From Sternotherus odoratus (taxonomy: Eukaryota; Chordata; Testudines; Kinosternidae): a DNA stretch of 64,000 bases. Each line of letters opens with the position of its first letter. Position 1 is the first letter of the stretch. The translations under genes and the position numbers were made by a program. Below are positions 48,700-60,492 of the stretch, piece after piece. The notes below the pieces were generated by a model. That model searched no databases and was not told where the DNA came from. It saw only the letters and a list, made by a program, of their open reading frames with translations. Location: contig JAVMKO010000001.1 in assembly GCA_032164245.1 (NCBI GenBank), positions 166,213,434-166,277,433 on the forward strand. Reading direction: 5' to 3'.

Positions 48700-50195
48700 C
48701 ATTGCCTTAAATAAGGTTTCTTTCTTCATGCAGCCCTCTACCTCATTTACTGTTACTCCTGTCCACCCTATAAGGCAGGTTCAAGTAGAATAATGTTATC
48801 ACACAGACTTCATAAAACATACATGGAGGTCTGACTTAAGATTGTACATGCAATTTGAACTTTGCAACCATAATGGTGTTTTAGTAAAGCTTTTTGTATG
48901 TAAGATCCTAGAGTGGTAGTTTTATTTAAAACGCTCATTAGAGACATGATGACTCTGCTTTGTTCATTGGCCGGGTGGGGGAGAGGGGAGGAGGAAACCT
49001 TGAACTTTCAGATCCACACCACAGTCCTCTACCCCTAAAGGATTAAAAGTCAAAAATAAGTTGTTAGCATACACAAGAAAAGAACAATGCTTTCTTATCT
49101 ATTTTTTCTCTTATTTCTGGAAACAATGTTTGCTAAACTTTTAAACATACCCATCTGAGGTTGAGGCTAAGAGCAAGCATGGATAATTTCAGACAGGCAA
49201 GTTTGGCAAAAATAAGTGACTGAAAATGGGCACAAGTATAGACATTATCATCACCTACCACCAAAGCATTTATTCTTCCAGGGTACAGGTAGACCATAAA
49301 GTTATTAAAATTAAAATGGCAGTTTTAAATGAAGATGAAATAAATTGTTTCTTGTGAAACCCTTGAGGAGGCAGCTCAGATGAGTACTATACTTAGAAAT
49401 GGGTACAGATAATTTTGGAAAATTCTGGCTCTAGCTATAATCCTGACCAACACCATTATGAACACCCTATGGATGGTGGAGAAGCTGAAAGATAAAGTTT
49501 TGTATTGGTATAGATGAGTTCTATAGGTAAACTAAAGTTGCTGATGAAAGGATCTGACTGAATATGCAGTTGAGCTTCTACCACATCCTCCACCTTAGTA
49601 CATCTCCTGGAGGGAGAGTGCAGCAATAGTGGCAACTAGTCTCCATCTTAAATTTCATTTTCTTTAAAAGTCAATTTGAACAGCATCTTGAAATCTAAGA
49701 TGACCTAGGCTCCTTCTGAGCTTTTCATATATGAAGATAGAGTGTCTTGAACATCTTTCACACTGAAGGACAGACTGTTCCTATCTCTAATAGCTGTAGA
49801 ATCTTTCTGGATATTCCTGGTGTCTCTTGAGGTTGAGGCTATGAAGAAAGGATGCAGATGAGCCTGGAGCTCCAGAATATCAAAGGTGCATTATTTCCAG
49901 AGCTCACCTTTCTGAAGTTCAATGGATCCAGCTGCTTGATAAATTATTCTTCAATAGGAATGGGCAGTGAAGGGAGAATATCATCTGCTCTGGGTCTATT
50001 TTTGTATAGATGGAAGCACAACTGTACGTACTTTGATAGTCTGAGCTGGAGAGAGGGATTGGTCTTATTTTGAAGTGTAGATTTCTCCCAGATTTACCAG
50101 TACCATGTAACAAGTCTCATGTTTAGTATCTTTGTTGTAGACTAGAACAAAAGGCACTTCTGCTCCTAAATGGAGGCTTGTAGTACATTTCTGGA
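48700..50195. other. Unassigned sequence left of the DIRS relic
   Basis: No gene recognised. Parts of 49.5-50.2 kb may belong to the decayed DIRS relic to the right, but I could not place any domain here. Confidence 0.35.
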
Positions 50196-50199
50196 TCTC

Positions 50200-53120
50200 T
50201 CCACACATGTCAAAGAACTCTTCCTTTTGAGTGCTGGCCCCTCTGTATTCAACAGTGGGTGACTAATAAAACAGTACTCAGAGGAGAATAAGGAGTGTGT
50301 AAGGATGGAGCTGGTAACACTGTTCACACAACCAATGTACCAAAGGATGCATCAGTGTAGGCTTTCACTATGGCAAAATGCCTTGTAAATATGCAGATGA
50401 AACTCCACTTTGCTGCTAGTTACCTCTTGAAGTGATATTACCAGAGCTGCCTTCACTCTATAAGAGTGAGCCTGTACACCATGTGAGGTAGGAAAGTGTG
50501 CCAGATGATAAAGTAGTATACAGCCACATATCTATTTGGAGATCCTCTGGGAGGAAACAGCTTGTCTTCGGTCTTGTTCTGCTATGGCAAACAAATCTAG
50601 GTGACTTTCTGATAGTTTTTCTTCTCTGTAGATAAAATGCCAGAGCTAGTCTCTTGTCAAGGAATGAAGTCGCTTCACTGGAGGCACAAAGCTTCAAGAA
50701 CACAAGTAAATAATCTGGTTTATGTGAAATTTCAGAACTACATTGGGATGAATTTGCACATAGTCATAGCAAGACCTCTCTTTATACCATGAGGAGGGTC
50801 TGCCATTAGGTTCCCAAGCTGTATACCTACCCATCCGGATGAGGTAATGGAAATGAGGAATACAACCTCCATGGACAGGTAAGTATTAAAGAGGTAGCCA
50901 GGGATTCAAAAGGTGACTTGTTAAGTATTAAAGTAGTAAATTATAGTGCCATTAAGGAGTTGGTCTTATTACCAGTTGGAAAGTTCTAATTAAGACCTTT
51001 AATTGAGTAATATAGAGTAACCATCTGATGGAGGGTGACACTAATTGATTGCTTCCAGGTGAACCCATATCAAGCTAAGGAAGAAACCCATCTTGAGAAT
51101 AAGGAGATAATCCAAAATATCAGAGAAATGCTTCTACTCAACAAGGTAACATTTTCTGGTTGAGACCTTTCTATAATTAATAAGAATGGCGCTCACAGTT
51201 TTGGAACAGGAATGTTCTTGGTCTGCTGCCCATCCAAATACTAAACCATGAGGTGAACAGCTTCCAGGTTGGGATGTCTGACCATGCCATTCTTGAGCCA
51301 AGAGTTTCAGGAAGGGATGAATGCTGATGATTGGCTGGGCTAACGTATGCAGAAGACTTGGAAACCAGAACTGCCTGGGCCATTTGAGTGCAAGGAGAAT
51401 AACTCTTTGTGGTCTGTTGAATCTTTTTCAGCACTGCAGGGAGCAGCAGGTTAGGAAGAAAGACAGTTCAAATGATTTGTTCAAGCGCACAGGAGAGCAT
51501 CACCTCTGGAGAATTGGCCCTGAGCTCCCCTGGAAGACTATATGCTACGCTTAGTTTATCAGAGTTGAACAGATCCCAGGAAGGGGTTCCCTGCTGAGCA
51601 AAGATGTTCACCATTGAGCTGTGTAACCCCCAACTTGTGGCTGCTGGCGAAGTACCTGCTGAGCCTGTCTGCCAGCAAATTCTGGGTTCTTGGTGGAGTA
51701 CACACACCAGTTCCATAAATGGCCACTTCTATACACAGAGGAATGGACCTTGCTCCTCCTGTTTGTTTATTCAGACTACAGTTGTCATATTGTCTAACAG
51801 TGCAAGAATGTCATGAGATTGGATTACTCGTCAGAATGCCCTGTATGCTTCTTGGACAGCACTGAGTTCCGGGAGATGTACATGCATTCCTGAGATGTCC
51901 AAGCACCCTGTGCAGTGTGACCATCCATGTGAGCCCCTGAACTTAACATGGAGATGTCCATGATTGTCCATCGGGTGAACAGGGAAGAAATGCCTAAGCA
52001 CACTGGTGTGGGATCTTTTCACAAAGTTAGAGAGGTCCTTTTCTCAGTGGGGATTGCCACTACAGCATTTCTGCTGTTTGTGCTCAGCATATATATTGGT
52101 CAAAGCCAAGCCTTCAGGCGGTAGAGATTGATGAACAGTGTTACATAAGTACATGACTCCATGTGACCCAGGAGAGTAAGACAAATCTAGACTGACGTCT
52201 ATGGGTTGTGCATAACCTGATTTATCAGGTTGCCCATGGCATGGAAACTGTTGATAGGGACACAAGCCCTTGCTCTGAGTCTATGTTCAGACAAAGCTCT
52301 TATGAAAGCTATAGTCTGGATCTGAGCAAGGGCAGACTTTTGCATGTTTACAGAGATCTCCATGGATGTGGAACAGCACTGTCTGAGTTGTGATGCTACT
52401 ACAGAAAACACTTTAATAAAAACCCTTAATGTAATTGCTAGCCTGAATGGGAGCACTCTGTATTGACAGTGGTCAGGATCTAACACAAACTGAAAAATCC
52501 TCTGCGAAGGGTGAAAATCCACATGAAAATATGCATCATTTATATTGAGACCTATGAGCCACATCTTTTTCCAGGGACAGTATTATCTATGCCAATGTAA
52601 CTATTCAGAATTTTATCTTGTGATTAAAAAAACTGAGTTGCTGCAAGTCAAGCATAGGTCTCCACCCTTCTCCTAGCATAGGATGACCAGATGTCCTGAT
52701 TTTATAGGGACAGTTCCGATATTCAGGGCTTTTCCTTACATAGGCTCCTATGACACTTCCCCCCCCCCCCCACGCCCATCCCGATTTTTCACATTTACTG
52801 TCTGGTCACCCTATCCTAGCAGGACTTTTAAAACTACTAACAATATTAACTACATACACAACTTTGAAATATTTAGAGGACAACGTTGAAAAGGATCAGT
52901 TCCAGACACTGGGGATTCCCACTCAGGCCATACAGCTGTAACGAGGAACTGGAGAGGTGTTAGTCTGTACTGCTCCTTATACCTCCATCATGGAACAGGA
53001 TAGAGAGAGCCCAGGCATGGACGAACAGATGCTACTTGCAAGAATTCTCTGATCTCATGTGCGTGGACTGCATGTGTACCCACAGTACAATACACAAGGA
53101 CCAACACTCAAAGAGCTATG
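50200..53120 (-). mobile_element. Decayed DIRS-type retrotransposon
   Basis: Minus-strand fragments follow the DIRS order. Near 52564-52400 is a reverse transcriptase piece (NINDAYFHVDFHPSQRIFQF, QYRVLPF); near 51470-51900 are RNase H-region remnants; near 50703-50560 is a tyrosine recombinase piece (LDKRLALAFYLQRRKTIRKS). The right end near 53080-53117 (GACCAACACTCAAAGAGC) and an internal phrase near 50222-50250 (CTTTTGAGTGCTGG) resemble inverted DIRS end sequences. The gag part is missing, and stops and frameshifts are frequent. It is much older than the 57-63 kb element. Limits are approximate. Confidence 0.75.
52679..52813. mobile_element. 135-bp hAT-type MITE in the DIRS relic
   Basis: The ends TAGGATGACCAGATG and CTGTCTGGTCACCCTA are inverted. 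The perfect 8-bp duplication TCCTAGCA occupies 52671-52678 and 52814-52821. The body holds a C-run and the phrase TTTATAGGGACAGTTCCGAT. Because it interrupts the DIRS relic, it inserted later. Confidence 0.93.
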
Positions 53121-53632
53121 AATTGCCATTCCAATTATATTGAAATATGAACACAGGGGCACCAAGCCCATTCTCTCCCTCAAACAGGCTGAATAGAAAA
53201 TAGGAGTCCTGGCCAAGAAAATGAACAGCTTCCCTGATAAGAATGAGAATTCCTTTTCTAAATAGATTCAGAAAAGCACCCCAGATCATCATTGTCCTCC
53301 ACAAGCTCCAGCTCTTCTCAAAAACTTAAGGCTGCAGAACATAACTAACCAGAAAAGCAAAAGAGAATTTTAAGGCCATTAGAGCATCTGACCTCCTGTA
53401 TAACACAGGTCATAGAATTTCATCCAGTAGCCCCTGTAATGAACCTAATAACCTGTTTGCCTAAAGCATATCTTTCATAAGTCATCCAAGTCTTGATCTG
53501 AAGACTTGGAGATGAGTACTGTATCTACTAATTTCCTTCATAGATTGTTCCAATGGTTAATCACTCATTTTTAAAGGTTGTGATTTCTACTTTGAATGGA
53601 TCTGAAACTTTCAGCCATTGGTTCTTGTGTCT

Positions 53633-53725
53633 TTTTCCCTGCTAAAGAGCCCTTCAGTAACTAGTATTTTCTTGGAGCTTGGGGAAGAAAATACCAGTTA
53701 CTGAAGGGCTCTTTAGCAGGGAAAA
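53633..53725. repeat. 41-bp near-perfect hairpin
   Basis: The arms 53633-53673 and 53685-53725 are reverse complements with a single mismatch, around the 11-nt loop GGAGCTTGGGG. A 40/41 match in an otherwise diverged old repeat means the inverted copy is recent relative to its surroundings. Confidence 0.92.
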
Positions 53726-53972
53726 TAATCATACTCTATAGTTGCCTTTTTTTTTTTGACAAGCTAAACTGATCAAACTTAAGTCTTCCTGTAAAGCCTT
53801 TTTTTGGTTCTTTTCTTTACTGTCTCCAATTTTTCAACATTCTTTTTAAAATATGGCCATCAGAACCAGGCAGTATTTCAATGTTGGTCTTACCAGTGCC
53901 ATAGACAGAAGTAAAGTCACTTCCCTCCTACTATTCACTACTCCATTTATGCACCCAAGGATTGCATTAGCC

Positions 53973-54745
53973 CAGGGGTGAGCAAACTTTTTGGCCTAAG
54001 GGCCGTAACTGGGTATAGAAATTGTATGGCGGGCCATAAATGCTCATGAAATTGAAGTTGGGGTACAGGCTCTGGCTGGGGACGCAGGCTCCAGAATGGG
54101 GCCAAAAATGGGGAGTTCAGAGTGCAGGATGGGGTTCTGGGCTTGGGTGCCGTGGGGGTGGGTGAGGGATGTGGCTGAGGAATTTGTGGTGTAGGTGGGA
54201 CCACCAAGCTGTGACTGAGGGGTTCAGAGGGTGGGAGGGTGATCAGGGCTGGAGCAGGGGGTTGGGGCACGAGAGTCTGTGTGAGGGCTCTGGCTAGGGG
54301 TGCAGGCTCTGGTGTAGGGCTGAGGATGAGAGATTTGGGGTGCAGGAGGGTGCTCCAGGCTGGGATCAAGGGGTTTGGAGGGCAGGAGGGGGATCAGGGC
54401 AGGGGAGGCAGGGGGCTTGGCAGGAGGCTCAAAGATGCAGGTTCAGGGCAGCGCTTATGCCTGAAGGGCTCCCAGAAGCAGCGGCATGTCCCCTCTCCAG
54501 CTCCTATGTGGAGGCACCACCCCTGCAGCTCCCACTGGGCATGGTTCCCAGGGCGGGGGCCAGCGGAGCCTCCTGGCTGCTCCTATGTCTAGGAGTCAGA
54601 GAGGGCCATGCCACTGCTTCTGGGAGCCGCAGAGTGGCCCCCAATCATGCTCCCTGGATGTAATGCAAGCCCCAGACCCCACTCCGCAATGGGAGCTCGA
54701 AAGACAAATTAAAACGGCTGGCAGGTTGTAGTTTGACCACCACTG
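53973..54745. mobile_element. Non-autonomous hAT element
   Basis: Begins CAGGGGTGAGCAAACTTTTT and ends AGTTTGACCACCACTG. It is flanked by a perfect 8-bp duplication CATTAGCC (53965-53972 and 54746-54753). The 773-bp GC-rich body has no transposase and sits inside the old LINE-like repeat. Confidence 0.92.
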
Positions 54746-54896
54746 CATTAGCCCCTTTTGCCACAGCATCATATTCAGAGCTCATATCAAGCAGCCTGTC
54801 CACTATGACCTCCTACTCTAGATCCTTTTTAGTCATTGCTGTCCAGGATACAGTCCCTATTTCTGTAAGTATGGCCTACATTTTTGTTCCTAGCTA

Positions 54897-55033
54897 CCGT
54901 GTTTCCCCGAAAATAAGACAGTGTCTTATATTAATTTTTGCTCCAAAAATTACATTACATTATATTACAGCGAGAGGCAAAACTGGAAGTACGTCTTATT
55001 TTCGGGGGATGTCTTACTTTTGGGGAAACAGGG
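54897..55033. mobile_element. 137-bp Tc1/mariner-type MITE
   Basis: The inverted termini CCGTGTTTCCCCGAAAATAA and TTTTGGGGAAACAGGG are flanked by TA (54895-54896 and 55034-55035). The phrase AATAAGACA..GTCTTATTTTCG is the hallmark of a MITE family found across vertebrates. It is the second insert into the old LINE-like repeat. Confidence 0.85.
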
Positions 55034-55860
55034 TATATGACCTTGCATTTGATCATATTAAAATGAATTTAATGGGCCCATCTTACCAAGAAATCGAGGT
55101 TACTTTATGACTGCCCATCACAATCATTTATAACTCTAATCTGTGTCATCCACAAGTTTTAAGCAGCAACGATTTTATATTTACTACTTGATCGTTAATC
55201 AAAATATTGAACAGATCCCCGAGGAACCACCCTGGTAACACACCCATTTAAATAATTACTTTTTAAGATCTGTCAATTAAAGTGTTTTCAATGCATTTAA
55301 CATGCATTATTTATACGGTACAGTGCTATTTTTAATCAGAATGTTGTGCACTGACTCAAAATATTTTACTTCTGTGCAATTATCTTTACCAATAAAATTC
55401 ATCTAATCAAAAAGTGATTTTTTAATAATACCAAACTATTGATTGACTAACTGTAGTCTTACCCTTTCATTCTTTATTGAATCTCCATCAGCTTTCTATT
55501 TTGGCTGGGATTGATGTCAGAATCACCTCCCTGTAATTACTTGGGCCAGCCTGCTTGCTCTTTTTTAATACTGGCACATTAGCACTCTGCTAGTCTCCTG
55601 GAGTTTCCCCAGTATTCCAAGTTTTAAAAAGAATTAACATCCTTAAGCAAGAGATCTTCTCAGTCAACTCTTTTAGCACTTTTGGATGCAAGTTATTTGG
55701 GCATGCTGATTTTGAAATGTTTATCCCTAGAAGATGCTGTTTAACATTCTCCTTCATAAATGCAATAGTGGATCTTTGTAGCTCAGCTGCATTTTTTTTT
55801 TAAAGGAACCAGACAGCAGGCCAGAATTCTTGCCACGTGGCAATTATTCACCTGCAGCTT

Positions 55861-57096
55861 TCCCATTCTGAAGTGGATTAAACCAGGGGAAGGGGAAAAT
55901 ATGGGGATTTACATCTAAAAAACCAAAACTCTATTATGTGAGGAAGGCCAATTTGTTGAGCCCCCCGTCTTTTCAAAGAGGTTACTGAAGTCATCTCAGC
56001 GGGTGGGGAGTAAGATATCCTAGCTTGCTCTCTGGACCGACAATTTAAGATCTGTGGCAGTAAGCAGCTATATCAGAACTCCTTTTCTTCTGCTTCCCCT
56101 CTTAGCACTTGGGTTTTTGGCCTGCTCTTCCATAGTGAGAGGAGGGACCAAACAGGAAGAAGTGAGAGGCTGTTCCCTTTGGAGGAACAACCCTGACAAA
56201 TTTTGTTTCCCTAAGGGATAGGAGAGGGGATGGAGAATATTTTGTTTACTGCTGCTCCTAAATAAGCTTTAGAAACTAGTATTTTAAAAAATAAAATAGG
56301 GTTACTGAACAGACACTTAGTCTCCAGACACAGGGCTGAGCCCTAATTGTCGCCTGTGCTTGAAGAAAGAGGCACCACCCCAATGTTTCAGGTTGGGGAT
56401 CCAGAAAAAGCAATATTTATTTTGTCTGTTGATATACACATTCTTTCATCACTATTTTAATATTAAACTATACAAGTAGCAACCGAATAACTAATTGAAG
56501 TTCCCCTCTCAACATCTTGAGTCATAATAGATGTTCAATTTTACAGTCAATCTTGTTTTATCCAATGAATAATGCAGAACAGAGATGCAGCCTAGTGCCT
56601 CTCCTTTCACAGGAATCTGCCAGCCAGAGAAATATTCCACAGGGTGGAGGGAAGTAGCCTATTGTGGAGAACAGTGTGTTGCTGCTCTGGGCAGGGGCAA
56701 CATTAAATCCACAAATTTATCAGTTAATGCTTGCTACTGACAAAAGGACAGGATCTAATTAGATTTGGAGACAGAAGTGCAGTGGAAGCTGGGCACTTCC
56801 CCTATAACACATACTATGGCCCAAAGGGAGATGTAGCACATGGGCTGGTATTAGCTGGGTCTACTTCCAAGCACATTCCTACATATTGTGGACACCTTGT
56901 GGTACTTGCTCAAGCAGCACTTCCAATATTTTCTCCTACCCACAACTTGACACAGAAAAGGATGGACCGCTGTTCTTCCCTCCCCCTCTACTTCTCTCCC
57001 ACACTTTCTGAGCCCAGAGTTGTGAATTCTGCAACTATCTTGCAATAGCTGAGTTACATCAATAAAGCCTTCGGCAGTGCAGGGAGTTGCTTTCTG
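55861..57096. other. Left flank of the young DIRS element
   Basis: No gene or bounded repeat recognised. The 105-codon plus-strand frame at 56731-57048 has no family motif. Confidence 0.4.
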
Positions 57097-57142
57097 AAAG
57101 AACAGTTACTCACCTCTCGTAACGTTTGTTCTTCAAGATGTG

Positions 57143-57307
57143 TTGCTCATGTCCATTCCCACAAGTGTGTGCGCACCGCGCATGCACGGCTCCGGAAAGT
57201 TTTCCCCAGCGGTACCCGTAGGGTCGGCAGGGGCGACCCCTGGAGTGGCGCCCTCATGGCGACGTATATATGCCCCTGCCGACCCTCCCCCCGCTCAGTT
57301 CCTTCTT
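57143..57307 (-). repeat. DIRS inverted terminal repeat, 3' copy
   Basis: 165 bp that reads as the exact reverse complement of 62982-63146 by eye. Inside, GGGTCGGCAGGGG (57221-57233) pairs with CCCCTGCCGACCC (57273-57285), enclosing a TATATAT motif (about 57264-57270). The outer 46 bp of this end are not shared with the other end, as is usual for DIRS elements. Confidence 0.92.
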
Positions 57308-57341
57308 GCCGGTACTCCGACAGAGGGGAGGCGGGTGGGAT

Positions 57342-57444
57342 TGGGAATGGACATGAGCAACACATCTCGAAGAACAAACGTTACGAGAGGTGAGTAACTG
57401 TTCTTTCTTCTTCGAGTGCTTGCTCATGTCCATTCCCACAAGTG
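57342..57444 (-). repeat. DIRS internal complementary region
   Basis: 57342-57406 is the reverse complement of the left outer end 57097-57161, with one mismatch (at 57135). 57404-57444 is the exact reverse complement of the right outer end. The two parts overlap by TTT, so the region carries the sequence of the two element ends joined. In DIRS elements this is thought to template completion and circularisation of the cDNA. Confidence 0.92.
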
Positions 57445-57456
57445 ACTTACGAGCAG

Positions 57457-58672
57457 TTACCTTGGAGGTGGGAGAGGAGTAGACCTAGTCCCTGCTGCCA
57501 GGATCGCTTGTCCCATGGCAGCATCCTCCGAAGACTGCTGCACGATGGCGTAGTGCGAGGAGAAGGTATGGACTGAGGACCATGTCGCAGCTCTGCAGAT
57601 GTCGCCAATCGGAATGTGCGCCAGGAACCCCGTGGATGTGGCCTGGGCTCTGGTAGAGTGAGCTGTTAGTGGCGGAGGAAGAATGTTCGAGAGGTTATAA
57701 CACAGCTTTGATGCACGAGGTGATCCATCTCGAGAGGCGTTGCGAGGAAATCGGCAACCCCTTCATCCTTTCTGCCACTGAAATAAAAAGTCGTGGAGAT
57801 TTACGAAAACCTTTTGTGCGTTCTATATAAAAAGCTAGCGCCCTTCTCACATCTAAGGAGTGTAGCATTCTCTCCCTGTTGGAAGCATGGGGTTTCGGGA
57901 AAAACACCGGGAGAAAAATGTCCTGGTTTAAATGAAAAGCAGTGACTACCTTAGGAAGGAAGGCCGGATGAGGACGTAACTGAACCTTATCTTTATGGAA
58001 GACGGTGTACGGGGGCTCCGAGGTGAGCGCACTGAGCTCAGAAACTCGACGGGCAGATGTGATGGCCACAAGGAAGGCCGTCTTCCAGGAAAGATAAGAT
58101 ATTGGGCAGGTGGCTAGGGGCTCGAAGGGGGGTTTCATGAGGGCTGTCAGCACCAGGTTCAGGTCCCACTGAGAAACCGGCGGTCGCACCGAAGGGTACA
58201 ACCTTTCCAGCCCCTTGAGGAAACGCCCCACTAGTGGGTTGCTAAACACAGAGGATCCCTCCACTTCTGCATGAAAGGCCGATATAGCCGCTAAGTGAAC
58301 ACGAACTGTAGAGATGGCCAGACCTTGTCTTTTAAGGTCCAAAAGGTAGTCCAGGATAAAAGGTATGGGGGCCAGAGTGGGGTTTACACCTTTACCCTGA
58401 GCCCATAGGGAGAAACGCTTCCATTTTGCCATGTAAGTATTACGAGTAGATAGCTTTCTACTCCCCAGCAGAACCTCTCTGACATAATGAGAACACTGGA
58501 GCTCCGAGGGGTTTAACCACGGATATTCCACGCCGTGAGGTGGAGGGACTGAAGGTTGGGGTGGAGCAACTGCCCGTGGTCCTGGGACACCAGTGTGGGA
58601 AGGAGAGGTAGGGGTATAGGATCGGACACTGATAGAGACAGCAGCATAGTGTACCAATGCTGGCGGGGCCAT
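57457..58672 (-). pseudogene. DIRS tyrosine recombinase ORF, frameshifted
   Basis: Would catalyse integration of the circular DNA copy. From the nearest Met (58672) the frame shows a core-binding region (KLSTRNTYMAKWKRFSLWAQ, near 58465-58405) and the first catalytic Arg box (TSARRVSEL, near 58055-58029). It also has a conserved LDVRRALAFYIERTK segment. The frame then stops at 57697-57695. The remaining catalytic motifs lie in another frame: H-S-T-R at 57660-57649 and the nucleophile Tyr at 57552-57550 in the SSHYAIV context, ending at 57457. A one-base shift at about 57698-57712 separates them, so this copy should be inactive unless that base is a sequencing error. It overlaps the end of the pol ORF by 160 nt. 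Confidence 0.88.
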
Positions 58673-60492
58673 GCTGGTGCTATTAGAATCATGGACGCTC
58701 CGTCCAGGCGGGCCTTGAGCAACACTCTGTGAATGAGTGGGAATGGCAGAAAAGCGTAGAGAAGACCCTCCCTCCAAGGGATCTGAAAGGCGTCTGCCTC
58801 TGACCCCGGGCTGAGGTTCATGAGAGAGCAAAACCTCTGGCATTTCCTGTTGGCCCTCGTGGCGAACAGGTCTAGGAGGGGAAATCCCCACTGCAGGAAG
58901 ATTGAATGTGCAACATCTCCCCTGAGAGACCATTCGTGGCCCCGAAACGAGTGACTGAGGGTGTCCGCTAGGACATTCTGGACCCCTGGGAGGTAGGTGG
59001 CTATGAGATGGATATTGTGTATGATGCAAAAATCCCACAGGGCCAGGGCTTCCCTGCATAGGGGAGAAGAGCGAGCACCACCCTGTTTGTTTATATAAAA
59101 CATTGTCGCCGTGTTGTCCGTCTGGACCAGCGCACACTTGCCTTGTAGCCGGTCCCAAAACACCTGGCACGCGAGACGAACTGCTCTCAGCTCCCGGACA
59201 TTGATGTGGAGGGACAGCTTGCTGTGAGACCAGTGTCCCTGAGTCCTGGAGTCTCCGAGATGAGCCCCCCAGCCGAGGGCAGAGGCATCTGTCCCTAATG
59301 TCACCGTAGGTTGGGATTTGCGAAAGGGGACCCCGGTATTGAGAGAACTGGGTTGGAGCCACCACTGCAGCGAACTCAGCGTGTGAGGCGGGAGAGTGAC
59401 CACAAGGTCCAGAGGGTCTCTGCCCTGCTTGAACACTGTCGACAGCCAAGCTTGGAGTGGTCGTAGTCGAAGTCTTGCGTATGTTACCACGTACGTACAG
59501 GCTGCCATATGTCCCAAGAGAACCATGCAGTTTCTGGCCGTGGTGGTCGGATATTGTAGTGCGGATTGGGCCAGGTTCGTTATGGCATCGGCCCGAGCCA
59601 GAGGTAGGAATGCCATGGCCTGTTGAGAGTCTAGCACTGCCCCTATAAACTCTATTCTTTGAGTGGGCTACAGGGTCGACTTTGGTTCGTTCAAAATGAG
59701 GCCTAACCTGAGGAATGTTGCCCTGACTAGGGCTACGTGTCGGATTGCCAATTCCCTTGAGTTGGCTCTGATAAGCCAATCGTCCAGGTACAGGTACACG
59801 TGTACCTGTCTCCGTCTGAGGTATGCTGCTACTACCGACATGCACTTTGTAAACACCCTTGGAGCAGTCGATAGTCCGAACGGAAGCACTGCAAACTGGT
59901 AATGTCGATCCCCTAACACGAATCGCAGGAACCTCCTGTGGCTGGGGATTATGGAAATGTGGAAATAGGCGTCCTTTAAGTCGAGGGAGGCGAACCAGTC
60001 TCCGTGATCCAAGGAAGGGATAATGTTTGCTAGGGAGAGCATGCGAAACTTCAGCTTTTTTATGTAGCGGTTGAGGCCTCGCAGGTCTAGGATGGGTCGA
60101 AGGCCGCCTTTGGCCTTTGGAATAAGGAAGTAACGGGAATAGTAGCCCTTGCCCCGAAATTCTTGAGGAACCTCCTCTATGGCACCCAAAGCCAGAAGGG
60201 TCTGAACCTCCTGAACTAGGAGTTGCTCGTGAGATGGGTCCCTGAAGAGGGACGGGGAAGGTGGGTGGGTAGGTGGGAGGGAGGAGAATTGGATAGAGTA
60301 TCCCACCTCCACCAGGCTGAGGACCCATTTGTCTGATGTTATATGGGACCACGCCTGATGAAAGTGAGACAAGCGGTGCAGGAAAGGACGGGAAGATGGA
60401 GAGTTGGATACTGGATCGTCGCCCCCGTGCGCACCTTCAAAAGTTTGGCCTAGAGCTAGGGGGTTGTCTAGGTCCCTGATTCTGCTGGCCAT
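58513..60492 (-). pseudogene. DIRS reverse transcriptase, RNase H and methyltransferase-like ORF
   Basis: The ATG at 60492 overlaps the end of the gag frame by 25 nt. Reverse transcriptase motifs, numbered from this Met: LDLKDAY (170-176), LPFGLSTAP (203-211) and catalytic YLDD (235-238). A single TAG at 59668-59670 follows residue 274. The same frame then continues with RNase H: TDAS, the RELRA glutamate, QTDNTA and the VLADTLSH aspartate. A methyltransferase-like segment follows with DLFATR and APAWPRQHW, ending at 58513. Apart from that stop all domains are intact. Whether the TAG is a real mutation, a sequencing error or read through cannot be told here; RT-RNase H separation makes an inactive copy likely. 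Confidence 0.92.

Larger units (their letters stand above)
53440..55860. mobile_element. Old LINE-like repeat, interrupted twice
   Basis: The segments 53750-53972, 54754-54896 and 55036-55790 look like one continuous old repeat once the two inserts are removed. Phrases such as GTATGGCCTACATTTTTGTT, CCTTGCATTTGATCATATT, GACTGCCCATCACAATCAT and GTCTCCTGGAGTTTCCCCAG are common in turtle CR1/L3-type LINE sequence. I cannot fix the family or its ends. Confidence 0.45.
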
